Shown one piece after another: positions 35,915-44,647 of a stretch of 64,000 bases of DNA (position 1 is the first letter of the stretch; every line of letters starts with the position of its first letter). The stretch spans positions 15,902-79,901 of the forward strand of contig CBFHAI010000016.1 in the NCBI GenBank assembly GCA_965653565.1, written 5' to 3'. Origin of the DNA: JALCLA01 sp965653565 (GTDB taxonomy: Bacteria; Pseudomonadota; Gammaproteobacteria; Xanthomonadales; Xanthomonadaceae). A program made the position numbers and the translations under genes. The notes beneath the pieces are model-generated. The model was not told where the DNA came from, did not search any database, and saw only the letters and a program-made list of their open reading frames with translations.

Positions 35915-38209
35915 ATGATCCGAGCAGCGATTCCCTGCAACGAGCCGACCTGGGGCAAGTCAGCCGCGCTGCTGTGGTTTGCGGCGCGTCTCGCGTCGGC
36001 CTGCGTGCCGCACAGTTGGGTGGTATCGCGTGCGCGCTGGGAATCCGATCGCGCCGCCTGCCTGCGCGATATCGACGCCTCATCGCTCGACGCGCGATTC
36101 GCCGTTCGCAGCGATGCCAAACTCGAAGATCAGCCCGAGGCCTCGCACGCAGGCCAATTCCTGAGCCTGCTCGATGTGCCGCCGGCCGCGCTCGAATCAT
36201 CCATCGCGCAAGTGCTCGACAGCTTGCCCGGCGACGCGCAGGACGCGGCACTGATCCAGCCGATGGTGGCCGATTCGACCTGGGTCGGCGTGGCCAGCAC
36301 GCATCGCGTCAAGGACGGCGCGCCGTGGTATTGCGTCGAACTCGCCGAGTCCGGCCCCACGGCGGTGACCAACGGCCGTGCGAGCGGGCGACTGGTCGCG
36401 CTGGCGCGGCAGTCGCTGCGCGCGGCGCGAATCGATCGTCTCGATCTTCCGTCGCCGCTGCCGACCATTCTGGCCACGCTGCTGGAAGTCGAAGCGCTCG
36501 CTGCCGAGACGCCGCTCGAAATCGAATTCGCCGTGCACAAAGGCGCGATGCCGACGCTCACGCTGCTGCAAGTGCGGCCGCTGGCAACCGCAGCGCGTTG
36601 GCGAAAACCCGCTGCATCGATCGCGCTGCCGCACTTGGCGAAACTGCGTGCCGTCGACGACTGCACCGACATCGTCGGCGATCGCACCGTGCTGTCGCTG
36701 ATGTCCGACTGGAACCCGGCCGAATTGCTCGGCACGCATCCGCGGCCGTTGGCGCTGTCGCTGTTCGATCTGCTGATCGGCAACGGCGTGTGGTGGAACG
36801 CGCGTGCACGGCTCGGTTACAAACCGGCGCCCGGCCGCCGCATTCCGCTGCTGCGGCCGATCAAGGGCCGGCCCTATGTCGACGTGCGCCGCAGCGCCAA
36901 TTCGATGCTGCCGCGTGGGCTCGAGGCATCGATCGAGCGTCGCATTGTCGAGGCCTGGCTCGATCGTTTGGAACAAGCGCCGGAGCTGCATGATAAGGTC
37001 GAATTCGAAGTCTTCCGCACGGCGCGCGATTTCACCGGCACGCCAGCGCTGCAGAAACGCTGGTCGCCGCTGCTTGGAACAACGGCGCAGCAAACCTGGG
37101 AAGCGCAGCTGGGCGACCTCACTCACAACCTGATGCAGCAGTCATTGGAGGCACGGTACGGATCGCGGCTGGTCGCGCTCGAAGCGTCCGATCCGTGCCG
37201 GCTCGGCTGGCGCGAACTATTGCGTCAATGCCGCGGCGGCACCGAAGAATTCGCGATGCTGGCGCGCGCCGCCTTCGTCGCCGAAGCGCAGCTGCGTTCT
37301 GCGGTCGAGCGCGGCGCACTCACGGCGGCCCGCGCCCGCGAGCTGCGGCAAGCGATCGCCAGCGTCAGCACCTTGATCTCGCCGTCCGACCATTCCGACA
37401 GCGTCGCGGCGCACCTGCGGCCGGGCACGTTCGACATCACGCAAGCGCTGCGCAGCGCGCCGAGCATGCCGCCGCATCGGCAGGCCTTGATGCGCGCCGA
37501 AGCCTTCGCGCTGTCGCCGCAGGAGCATCGCTCGCTGCGCCTGCTGCTCACGGACGCCGGTTTTGCACACGAGCCGGCCGCATGGCTCGACTTCGTGATG
37601 CGCGCCTGCCGCGCACGCGAGTGGGCGAAGTTCGTCTTCACACGGCACCTGTCGGCGGCGCTGGAAAACATCGCCGGCGAATTCGAGGCGCACGGCTTGG
37701 ATCGTCACACGGCTTCGTGGCTCACGCTGTCAGGCATCGCCGCAGGCGCCGCGCTGCCCACGGCGAAACGCGCCGCATTCTGGCGGCAACTCGCGCTGTC
37801 TGCCGAAGAGCGTCACCGCCTCGATGGCCTGTGCATGCTGAGCCCGATGCTCGCGTCCGAACGCGACAGCTGGATCGCCGACAGCCTCGGCGTCGTTCCG
37901 AATTTCATCGGCGATGAAACCGTCAGCGGCCCGCTGGTCGTGCTCGATGGCGCTGCCGATGCCACCTCGCAATTGCACGGCGCCACGGTCGTGTTGCGCC
38001 ACGCCGATCCCGGCTACGACTGGCTGTTCGGGCACGGCATCCGCGGCCTGATCACGGCCTGGGGCGGCGCACATTCGCATATGGCGATCCGTTGTGCGGA
38101 ATTCGGTCTGTCGGCCGCGATCGGCTGCGGCGAAGCGGTGTTCCGGCGCGCGCGGCGTGCCGATCGTGTTCGCATCGATCCGGTGCAGGGCTCGATATGG
38201 CTCAGTTGA
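35915..38209 (+). CDS. PEP-utilising/ATP-grasp enzyme resembling L-glutamine kinase (Cj1418 family)
   Basis: The 764-aa protein has a PPDK-type ATP-grasp N-terminus with AVRSDAKLED and SHAGQFLSLLDV (residues about 63-95), then ALIQPMV and LEIEFAV...LLQVRPL. The central MSDWNPAELLGTHPRPLALS and GRPYVDVRRSANSMLP stretches look like the glutamine-kinase group rather than PEP synthase. The C-terminal swivelling domain ends with GGAHSHMAIRCAEFGLSAAI, where His722 is the likely phospho-carrier. In Campylobacter this family makes L-glutamine phosphate for the capsular phosphoramidate. It is the first gene of a seven-gene overlapping operon. The family call is firm, the substrate inferred. Confidence 0.75.
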   Translation: MIRAAIPCNEPTWGKSAALLWFAARLASACVPHSWVVSRARWESDRAACLRDIDASSLDARFAVRSDAKLEDQPEASHAGQFLSLLDVPPAALESSIAQVLDSLPGDAQDAALIQPMVADSTWVGVASTHRVKDGAPWYCVELAESGPTAVTNGRASGRLVALARQSLRAARIDRLDLPSPLPTILATLLEVEALAAETPLEIEFAVHKGAMPTLTLLQVRPLATAARWRKPAASIALPHLAKLRAVDDCTDIVGDRTVLSLMSDWNPAELLGTHPRPLALSLFDLLIGNGVWWNARARLGYKPAPGRRIPLLRPIKGRPYVDVRRSANSMLPRGLEASIERRIVEAWLDRLEQAPELHDKVEFEVFRTARDFTGTPALQKRWSPLLGTTAQQTWEAQLGDLTHNLMQQSLEARYGSRLVALEASDPCRLGWRELLRQCRGGTEEFAMLARAAFVAEAQLRSAVERGALTAARARELRQAIASVSTLISPSDHSDSVAAHLRPGTFDITQALRSAPSMPPHRQALMRAEAFALSPQEHRSLRLLLTDAGFAHEPAAWLDFVMRACRAREWAKFVFTRHLSAALENIAGEFEAHGLDRHTASWLTLSGIAAGAALPTAKRAAFWRQLALSAEERHRLDGLCMLSPMLASERDSWIADSLGVVPNFIGDETVSGPLVVLDGAADATSQLHGATVVLRHADPGYDWLFGHGIRGLITAWGGAHSHMAIRCAEFGLSAAIGCGEAVFRRARRADRVRIDPVQGSIWLS

Positions 38210-38988
38210 TATCGTCGCGCGCGGCCGATCGCGCCGCCGCGCCGCGCTGGGACTACACCGCGCTGGCAGCGCATTACGACCAGCGTCCCGACTACGACGG
38301 CGATCTCGTCGCGCGCATTCTCGCGGGCTGCTCGCTGCAGGCCGGCAGCATCGCGCTCGATGTCGGCGCCGGCACCGGCAAGTTGACCGGCCTGCTGTGC
38401 GCCAGCGGCGCGCAGGTGATCGCCTGCGAACCGAATGCGGCGATGCGCGGCTTCGGTGTGCGCAAACCGGAGTGTCGCGCGGCCAGCTGGATCGGCGGCG
38501 ACGGCGATGCGCTGCCGGTGCATGCGGATAGCGTCGATCTGGTCAGCTACGGCTCGTCGTTCAACGTGCTCGATCCGCAGCGCGCGTTGCGCGAAGCGGC
38601 GCGTGCCTTGCCCAGCGGCGGTCACTGGCTGGCGCTGTGGAACCATCGCGACCTCGACGATCCGCTGCAGCGCGACGTCGAAGCGGTGATCCGCCGGCAT
38701 TTGCCGGCCTTCGAATACGGCACGCGCCGCCAGGATCCGAGCGCGGCCCTCGAGGCCAGCGCTGCGTTCGACCAAGCGCAACATGCGCAGGCGCGCTTCG
38801 AAGTGCGGATCGACGCCGCGGCCTGGCTCGATGCATGGCGTTCGCATGCAACGCTGCAGCGCCAGGCGGGCGACGCATTCGAGACGATCCTGCGCGAGTT
38901 CGAGCGTCTGCTCGACGGGCAGGCGCGTATCGAAGTTCCGTACCACACCCGCGCCTGGTGGGCGCGGCGAAATGCACGCGCGACATGA
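38197..38988 (+). CDS. Class I SAM-dependent methyltransferase
   Basis: The 263-aa protein has motif I as LDVGAGTGKLTGLL (residues about 50-63), an acidic loop ACEPNAAMRG, and ALREAARALPSGGHWLALWN as motif III. It opens with YTALAAHYDQRPDYDGDLV, as in small Methyltransf_11 proteins. The ATG at 38197 overlaps the previous gene by 13 bases and its TGA overlaps the next ATG. Context suggests it methylates the phosphoramidate or sugar made by its neighbours, like Cj1419/Cj1420, but the acceptor is unproven. Confidence 0.85.
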   Translation: MAQLISSRAADRAAAPRWDYTALAAHYDQRPDYDGDLVARILAGCSLQAGSIALDVGAGTGKLTGLLCASGAQVIACEPNAAMRGFGVRKPECRAASWIGGDGDALPVHADSVDLVSYGSSFNVLDPQRALREAARALPSGGHWLALWNHRDLDDPLQRDVEAVIRRHLPAFEYGTRRQDPSAALEASAAFDQAQHAQARFEVRIDAAAWLDAWRSHATLQRQAGDAFETILREFERLLDGQARIEVPYHTRAWWARRNARAT

Positions 38989-39755
38989 ACATCATGCAGG
39001 CCGTCATCCTCGCCGCCGGTCGCGGCAGCCGTCTCGGCGAGGCCGGCCGGAATCTGCCGAAATGTCTTTTACCGCTCGCCGGCAAGCCATTGCTCGATTG
39101 GACGACCGCCTCGTTGCATGCCTGCGGCGTGCACGAAATTCTTGTCGTGGCCGGCTGGCAGGCCGAACAGCTGCGCGCCGCCAATCACGACATCATCGTC
39201 AACCAACGCTGGGCGCAAACCAATTCGGTGCGCAGCCTGATGCACGCGCAGGCATGGCTCGAACGCGCGCCGACCTTGATCGTCTACGGCGACGGTGCCT
39301 ACGGCCGCGCTGTGCTCGAAGCCGTCATCGGCGCCGCGCAAACCGATCTGCTGGTGCCCGGCGATCGTCTCTGGCATGCGCTGTGGTCGCGACGCATGGC
39401 GACGCCGCTCGACGATGCGGAAACCTGGCGCAGCGAGCACGGCATGCTGCGCGAAATCGGCGCGCGCGCCTCGTCGGTGAGCGAGGCGCCGGCGCAGTTC
39501 ATGGGACTGCTGCGCGTCACGCCGGCTGGCTGGCGCACGATTCGATCGCGCCTGGCAGCATGGGAGCGTAGCGACGGCAGCGCCGCGATCGATCGCATGG
39601 ACACGACCGCGATGTTGCGCCGGTTGCTCGCCGACGGCATCGAACTGCCCTGCATTGAAGTCGACGGCGGCTGGGTCGAAATCGATACCGACCAGGATCG
39701 GCAAATCATCGAACGCGCGCTGCAGGAACCCGGGTTCTCGCATGACTTCCGCTGA
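38985..39755 (+). CDS. NTP-transferase, probable cytidylyltransferase (Cj1416-like)
   Basis: The 256-aa protein has the nucleotidyltransferase signature VILAAGRGSRLGE...LPKCLLPLAGKPLLDW at the N-terminus. IIVNQRWAQTNSVRSLMHA and IVYGDGAYG (metal-binding Asp region) follow, and the C-terminal WVEIDTDQD is shared with LicC-type phosphocholine and Cj1416-type phosphoglutamine cytidylyltransferases. The predicted reaction is CTP plus a phosphorylated small molecule, giving a CDP derivative. The ATG overlaps the upstream TGA (ATGA) and its end overlaps the next gene by 14 bases. Confidence 0.8.
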   Translation: MNIMQAVILAAGRGSRLGEAGRNLPKCLLPLAGKPLLDWTTASLHACGVHEILVVAGWQAEQLRAANHDIIVNQRWAQTNSVRSLMHAQAWLERAPTLIVYGDGAYGRAVLEAVIGAAQTDLLVPGDRLWHALWSRRMATPLDDAETWRSEHGMLREIGARASSVSEAPAQFMGLLRVTPAGWRTIRSRLAAWERSDGSAAIDRMDTTAMLRRLLADGIELPCIEVDGGWVEIDTDQDRQIIERALQEPGFSHDFR

Positions 39756-40350
39756 CCCTGATCTACTCGATGCGATGGCCGCCGATGGAACGTCATCGTC
39801 GCTGTCGTCGGTGCCGGTGCTGTGGATCACCGGGCTTTCCGGTGTCGGCAAATCGACGCTGGCACGCCGGCTGATGGACGCATTGGCCTGGTCCGATTCG
39901 CCGCCGGTGTTGCTCGACGGCGACACCATTCGATTGCATGACGACGCCGCGCTGCGCGATCGCCACGATATCGCGAGCCGCCGCCGCCGCGCCTGGCGGA
40001 TAGCGCAGCTTGCGCACGAAGTCGCGTTGCGTTCGCAGCCCGTGATCGTCGCAACCATCTCCTTGTTCCGCGACGTGCAGGCCTGGAACCGCCGGCAGCA
40101 TCCGCACTTCGCCGAGATCGTGATCGACACACCGATCGAATTGCTGCGGCAGCGTTATCCGCAAATGTATGGCGTCGAAGGCGAAGCGCAGCCGACGAAC
40201 GTCTGGGGCATCGACCAGATCCCCGAATTTCCCGAACGCGCCGAACTGTCGCTGCGACAGGATTTCGCTGCCGCCAGCCTGACGACGCATCTGGCGCAGG
40301 CGACGTCGCTATGGCAGAAGCTCCTGGTTTCCGCGAAGAATTGCCGATGA
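39742..40350 (+). CDS. APS-kinase-like kinase, probable cytidine diphosphoramidate kinase (Cj1415-like)
   Basis: The 202-aa protein has a P-loop (ITGLSGVGKSTLA, residues about 29-41) and the APS-kinase LLDGD strand. VIVATISLFRDVQAWNRR and a late TNVWGIDQIPEFPER (VxGID-type motif) follow. No sulfate-activation genes (cysD, cysN) are nearby, and the neighbours match the phosphoramidate set, so the more likely substrate is a CDP-linked group phosphorylated on the 3'-OH. Authentic APS-kinase activity remains possible. The start overlaps the upstream gene by 14 bases; the stop overlaps the next ATG. Confidence 0.75.
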   Translation: MTSADPDLLDAMAADGTSSSLSSVPVLWITGLSGVGKSTLARRLMDALAWSDSPPVLLDGDTIRLHDDAALRDRHDIASRRRRAWRIAQLAHEVALRSQPVIVATISLFRDVQAWNRRQHPHFAEIVIDTPIELLRQRYPQMYGVEGEAQPTNVWGIDQIPEFPERAELSLRQDFAAASLTTHLAQATSLWQKLLVSAKNCR

Positions 40351-41282
40351 GCGCCTCGAACAAAACCGTCCACGTCGTTTCCCCGCAATTGCCCTGCGGC
40401 GCGGCCTGGCTGGCCAATGCGCTGCTCGAACTGCGCGTGCCGATCGGCAATCTGTGGGGCTTCGATACCGCTGCGGAGTGGCAGCGCGAGGACGACGGTT
40501 CGCTGCGTTACGCGGCGGCGAACTTGCCGTGGCGGCAGACGCTGGCGAGCCTGCGCCTCGGCCGCCGTTTCCAGTTCCGTGCCGGCTTCGAAGCGCGCTT
40601 CAGCCACGAATTCCCGTGGCAGGGAACGGACGCGGATTGCACGATCGTGATGGTGCGCGATCCGCGCGACGCCTTGTATTCCGAATTCCGTCGCCACCAG
40701 CGCAACCTGGGCTTGCCGGGCGACATCGATCTGCCGGAATTTTCGGCCAGCCCATTCATGCAGGGACCGATTTCCCAGCGCGATCTGCTGTGGCTGCATA
40801 TGCGTTGCTGGTTGCGTCCGCGTGCCGGCAGGGCGATCCACTTCCTGCGATTCGAAGACTGCAAACAGCAGCCGCTCCAGACGCTGCAACGTGTCGCCGG
40901 CTGGCTCGATCTGCCGGTAATCGGCAGCGAATTGGCCGACGCGGTAGCCGCGTCGGAAGTCCGGCATCTGCAGGCGATCGAATCGCAACTGGCGCGCCAC
41001 GATCCCTCGGCCCGCCAGTTCAATCGCCTTGGCCAGGCCTACGAGTGGCGACAGCGCTGGTCGCAGGACTGGCACGAAAGTCTCGGCGCGCATTGGCAGG
41101 ACGTGCTGCTGCGTCTGCAATATCCGGAGCTGCAGCGCGCAAGTCGGACCGGCACCGATTTCGACACGGCGACGGTGCTGCGCTGGCGCGACCTGTCCGC
41201 AGGCGAGCGCTACGACGACTGGATGCAGGCGATCGAGCGCTGGAAAATCGGTGCCGCCGCGCCCTGCGCGGAGCCCGCATGA
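40347..41282 (+). CDS. Sulfotransferase-fold protein, possible phosphoramidate transferase
   Basis: The 311-aa protein shows SPQLPCGAAWLANALLEL in place of the PKSGTTWL 5'-phosphosulfate loop. IVMVRDPRDALYSEFRRHQRN acts as the 3'-phosphate-binding motif, and FLRFEDCKQQPLQTLQRVAGWLDL matches the conserved RYED helix. The fold binds 3'-phosphorylated nucleotides such as PAPS. A 3'-phospho-CDP donor made by the upstream kinase would present the same 3'-phosphate, so it may be the group transferase; this is inference. ATGA overlaps occur at both ends. Confidence 0.7.
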   Translation: MSASNKTVHVVSPQLPCGAAWLANALLELRVPIGNLWGFDTAAEWQREDDGSLRYAAANLPWRQTLASLRLGRRFQFRAGFEARFSHEFPWQGTDADCTIVMVRDPRDALYSEFRRHQRNLGLPGDIDLPEFSASPFMQGPISQRDLLWLHMRCWLRPRAGRAIHFLRFEDCKQQPLQTLQRVAGWLDLPVIGSELADAVAASEVRHLQAIESQLARHDPSARQFNRLGQAYEWRQRWSQDWHESLGAHWQDVLLRLQYPELQRASRTGTDFDTATVLRWRDLSAGERYDDWMQAIERWKIGAAAPCAEPA

Positions 41283-42106
41283 ATCCGCACGCGCCGCCAC
41301 CGATCTCGCCGTGGTCGCTCTGGCGCAGCCTGCGGCGCAACCGGCGGCTGCTTTACGAATTGAGCAGGCGCGAGATCATCAGCCGCTACCAGGGTTCGAT
41401 CGCCGGTGTGTTCTGGTCGTTGCTGCAACCGGTGCTGACGCTCGCGCTCTACACCTTCGTGTTCGCACTCGTGCTGAAAGTGCGCTGGCCCGGGCAGGAA
41501 GAGGCGACCTCGCGCTACGCGCTCGTGCTGTTCGCCGGGCTGATGCTGTTCAATCTGCTCAGCGAGATCCTGAATCGCGCGCCGGCGCTGCTGATGGCGC
41601 ACAGTAATTACGTCAAACGGGTGGTTTTCCCGTTGGAACTGCTGCCGGTCGCCAGTGCGATCGGCGTGCTGTCGCATGTGCTGGTGCAGTTGCTGGTGTG
41701 GCTGGTGGCCCTGTGCGCGGCGACCGGCTCGATGCACTGGAACATGCTGTGGGCGCCGTTGTTGATGCTGCCGCTGTTCGTGCTGGCCTTGGGTCTGTCG
41801 TGGATGCTGGCCGGCGTGTCGGTGTTCCTGCGCGATCTGGTGCAACTGGTGCCGATCGCTTCAGCGGCGCTGGTGTTCCTCGCGCCGGTGTTCTATCCGC
41901 TCGATGCCGTGCCGGTGAACGTGCGCGGCTGGATCGAAGCCAATCCGCTCACCTTCGTGGTCGAACAGTTTCGCGCCGTCGTCATTGCCGGCGAAGCGCC
42001 GCAGGTCGTGCCGTGGCTGCTCTACGCCGCGATTTCGTCGTGCGCCGGATGGCTGGGTTATGTCGCGTTCCAGCGCCTGCGACCGAGGCTGGCCGATGAA
42101 CTCTGA
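41279..42106 (+). CDS. wzm: ABC transporter permease for polysaccharide export (Wzm)
   Basis: The 275-aa inner membrane protein has six membrane segments. An N-terminal amphipathic RREIISRYQGSIAGVFWSLLQPV matches ABC-2 type Wzm/KpsM permeases; YVKRVVFPLELLPV and FRDLVQLVPI-type loops are also typical. It would move a lipid-linked polysaccharide across the inner membrane with the next gene product. It overlaps both neighbours (ATGA before, 11 bases after). Confidence 0.92.
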   Translation: MNPHAPPPISPWSLWRSLRRNRRLLYELSRREIISRYQGSIAGVFWSLLQPVLTLALYTFVFALVLKVRWPGQEEATSRYALVLFAGLMLFNLLSEILNRAPALLMAHSNYVKRVVFPLELLPVASAIGVLSHVLVQLLVWLVALCAATGSMHWNMLWAPLLMLPLFVLALGLSWMLAGVSVFLRDLVQLVPIASAALVFLAPVFYPLDAVPVNVRGWIEANPLTFVVEQFRAVVIAGEAPQVVPWLLYAAISSCAGWLGYVAFQRLRPRLADEL

Positions 42107-43511
42107 AGCGCCGGTCGTCGTCGTCGAAAACCTGGGGAAGACCTTCCGCGGTTACGCGCGTCCGCTCGATCGGCTGCATCAGTTCCTGCAACCGATCGCG
42201 CGTTTGCTCGGACGGCCGCCGCGCAATCGTTTCCACGAGTTTCGCGCGCTGCACGGCATCACGCTGCAGGTGCGCCGCGGCGAAACGCTCGGCATCATCG
42301 GCCGCAACGGCTCGGGCAAATCGACCTTGTTGCAGCTGATCTGCGGCACGCTGTATCCGACGGCCGGCCGCGTCGACGTGCAGGGCCGCGTCGCCGCGCT
42401 GCTGGAATTGGGCGCGGGCTTCAATCCGGAAATGTCGGGCCGCGACAACGTCTATTTCAGTGCCGGCTTGTACGGCCTCGAACACGCCCAGATCGCCAAG
42501 CGGCTACCGAGCATCGAAGCCTTCGCCGATATCGGCGAGTTCATCGATCGGCCGGTGAAAACCTACTCGAGCGGCATGCTGGTGCGGCTGGCCTTCGCCG
42601 TAATCGTGCATGTCGATGCCGACCTCCTGGTGATCGACGAAGCGCTGGCGGTCGGCGATGCGTATTTCGCGCAGAAATGCATGCGCTTTCTGCGCGATTT
42701 CATGCGCAGCGGCACCTTGATCTTCGTCAGCCACGATACCGGCGCGGTGAAGGCTCTATGCAATCGCGTGGTGTGGCTCGATCGCGGCGAAATCCGCCTC
42801 GAAGGTGGCGCCAAGGAAGTGTGCGAGGCGTATCTGGAAAGCGAGTTTCCGCAGCGTTCGATGCGTCCGCCATCCGCCGAGGCCGATTTCGGCCTGGCCA
42901 CGGAAATCGTGCGCGACCAGCGCGATGCCTTCATCAACGCGAGCAATTTGCGCAACGACCTGCAAGTGTTCCCGTTCGATCCGCACGCCCGCGGCATCGG
43001 CGAATGCGGCGCGCGCATCGCGCATGTCGGCCTGTTCGACGATGACGGTCGTCAGCTCGGCTGGGTGGTCGGCGGCGAAACCGTCTGCCTGCGCATCCGC
43101 GTGCGCTGCCACGTGGCGCTGACGTCGCCGGTGATCGGCTTCATGGTCAAGGATCGGGTCGCACAGCCGCTGTTCGGCGACAACACCTATCTGAGTTACG
43201 TCGATTCGCCGCTCGCCGCGCAGGCCGGCGACTGGCTGCAGGCCGACTTCGTGTTCGACATGCCGCGCCTGCCGCTGGGCGACTACGCCGTGATCGTGGC
43301 GGTGGCCGACGGCGACCAGCAGCACAACGTGCAGCACCACTGGATCCATGACGCGCTGCGTTTCCGTTCCGAATGCAGCAGTGTGACCGGCAGCATGGTC
43401 GGTATCCCGATGCGCCGCATCCGTTTGCAGCGCATGGCGCCGGATGAAATTCGCGACGGCGGAAACGAAAGCGCCGAGGACGAAACGGTGGAGCGGGCCG
43501 AAGTGCGCTAG
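42096..43511 (+). CDS. wzt: ABC transporter ATP-binding protein for polysaccharide export (Wzt) with C-terminal carbohydrate-binding domain
   Basis: The 471-aa protein has Walker A GRNGSGKSTLLQLI, signature YSSGMLVRLAFA and Walker B LLVIDEALAVGD, followed by a switch His in FVSHD. From about residue 270 a long C-terminal domain (Wzt_C) has strands RIAHVGLFDDDGRQLGWVVGGE and LRIRVRCHV. In E. coli O9a/O8 this domain recognises the terminal modification of the O-antigen. That fits an operon that also makes a terminal group. Its TAG shares CTAG with the stop of the convergent nagA. Confidence 0.92.
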   Translation: MNSEAPVVVVENLGKTFRGYARPLDRLHQFLQPIARLLGRPPRNRFHEFRALHGITLQVRRGETLGIIGRNGSGKSTLLQLICGTLYPTAGRVDVQGRVAALLELGAGFNPEMSGRDNVYFSAGLYGLEHAQIAKRLPSIEAFADIGEFIDRPVKTYSSGMLVRLAFAVIVHVDADLLVIDEALAVGDAYFAQKCMRFLRDFMRSGTLIFVSHDTGAVKALCNRVVWLDRGEIRLEGGAKEVCEAYLESEFPQRSMRPPSAEADFGLATEIVRDQRDAFINASNLRNDLQVFPFDPHARGIGECGARIAHVGLFDDDGRQLGWVVGGETVCLRIRVRCHVALTSPVIGFMVKDRVAQPLFGDNTYLSYVDSPLAAQAGDWLQADFVFDMPRLPLGDYAVIVAVADGDQQHNVQHHWIHDALRFRSECSSVTGSMVGIPMRRIRLQRMAPDEIRDGGNESAEDETVERAEVR

Positions 43512-44647
43512 TCGCGCACGCCGTCGATCCAGGTGTTGCGCACCTGCAGGTCGGCGTCGAGCAGCGCCAGATTCGCGCGATACCCGGTGGCGATGCGGCC
43601 GAGTTCATCGCCCAGCCCGAGGAACTGCGCCGGCCAGGTCGAGGCCATCCGCACCGCGTCCTCCAGCGTCACGCCGAGCATCGACACGCTATTGCGCACG
43701 GCCGAGGCCATGTCGAGATTCGAACCGGTCAGCACGCCGTTCTCGTCGACGCAGCGGCCATCGCTGACTTCGATGCGGCGGCCCTGCAGCATGAAGTGAT
43801 CCTGTCCGGAACCGACACCGGGCATGGCATCGGTCACCAGCAGGAAGCGATCGCGCCGCTTGCAGGCAAGCGCGAGTTTCAGCACGACCGGATCGACGTG
43901 ATGGCCGTCGACGATCAGCCCGCACCAGCTTTCCTGGTGCGACAGCGCTGCGCCGACGACACCCGGTTCGCGGCTGCCGAGCGGCGACATCGCATTGAAC
44001 AAATGCGTGAACGCCGTGACGCCCGCGGCCAGCGCCGGCTGCATCTGCGCATAAGTCGCGTTGGTGTGGCCGGCGGACACGCGCACGCCGCGCGCCGCCA
44101 GTTGCGCGATGGTGGCGGGCGAGGTCATTTCCGGCGCCAGCGTCACCAGCGTGCGGCCCGACTGCAGCGAAGTGAGCACGGCGACGTCGTCGGCATCGAG
44201 GTCGCGGAATTTCTCGGCGTCGTGCGCGCCTTTCTTCACCTCGTTCAGGCAGGGGCCTTCGATGTGGACGCCGACCACGCCGGGGATGTTCTGCGCGATC
44301 GCATCGCGCGTGGCGTCGATCGCGCGTTCGATGATGCGGCGGTCGTCGCTGATCAGCGTGGGCAGCAGCGAGGTGGTGCCGAAGCGGCGATGCGCGCGGG
44401 CGATCGCAGCGATGGTCGCGACGCTGGGATCGTCGTTGAACAGCGCACCACCGCCGCCGTTGACCTGCACGTCGATGAAGCCGGGCAGCAGCAGTCCGCC
44501 GTGCATGTCTTCGCGTGCCATATCGGCGAGCCGCGCGTCACCCGGAGCGACCACCGCCTCGATCCGCCCGCCAGCGAGCACGACCACCCGATCGTCGACG
44601 AAACCGTCGTCGAGCAAGACCCGCGCATTTTCGAGAGCGACGCGCAT
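43508..44647 (-). CDS. nagA: N-acetylglucosamine-6-phosphate deacetylase NagA
   Basis: The 379-aa cytosolic amidohydrolase converts GlcNAc-6-P to GlcN-6-P. Motifs seen are LLPGFIDVQVNGGGG (N-terminal metal region), GVHIEGPCLNEVKKGAH, VSAGHTNATYAQM, THLFNAMSPLGSREPG and VTDAMPGVG, where the Asp is catalytic. The length is the family norm. It overlaps the upstream nagB-II by 1-3 bases and shares its stop palindrome CTAG with the convergent wzt gene. Confidence 0.96.
   Translation of the reverse strand: MRVALENARVLLDDGFVDDRVVVLAGGRIEAVVAPGDARLADMAREDMHGGLLLPGFIDVQVNGGGGALFNDDPSVATIAAIARAHRRFGTTSLLPTLISDDRRIIERAIDATRDAIAQNIPGVVGVHIEGPCLNEVKKGAHDAEKFRDLDADDVAVLTSLQSGRTLVTLAPEMTSPATIAQLAARGVRVSAGHTNATYAQMQPALAAGVTAFTHLFNAMSPLGSREPGVVGAALSHQESWCGLIVDGHHVDPVVLKLALACKRRDRFLLVTDAMPGVGSGQDHFMLQGRRIEVSDGRCVDENGVLTGSNLDMASAVRNSVSMLGVTLEDAVRMASTWPAQFLGLGDELGRIATGYRANLALLDADLQVRNTWIDGVRD

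Noticed and set aside
35915..38209. Phosphoenolpyruvate synthase (PpsA)
   Set aside because: It lacks the C-terminal PEP/pyruvate TIM barrel after the phospho-His domain; the His motif sits at the extreme C-terminus, as in the glutamine-kinase group.
39742..40350. Annotation as ordinary CysC adenylylsulfate kinase for sulfate assimilation
   Set aside because: There are no cysD, cysN or cysH genes nearby, and the gene is embedded in an operon with Cj1416/Cj1418-like enzymes; the generic family name was kept only as an alternative.
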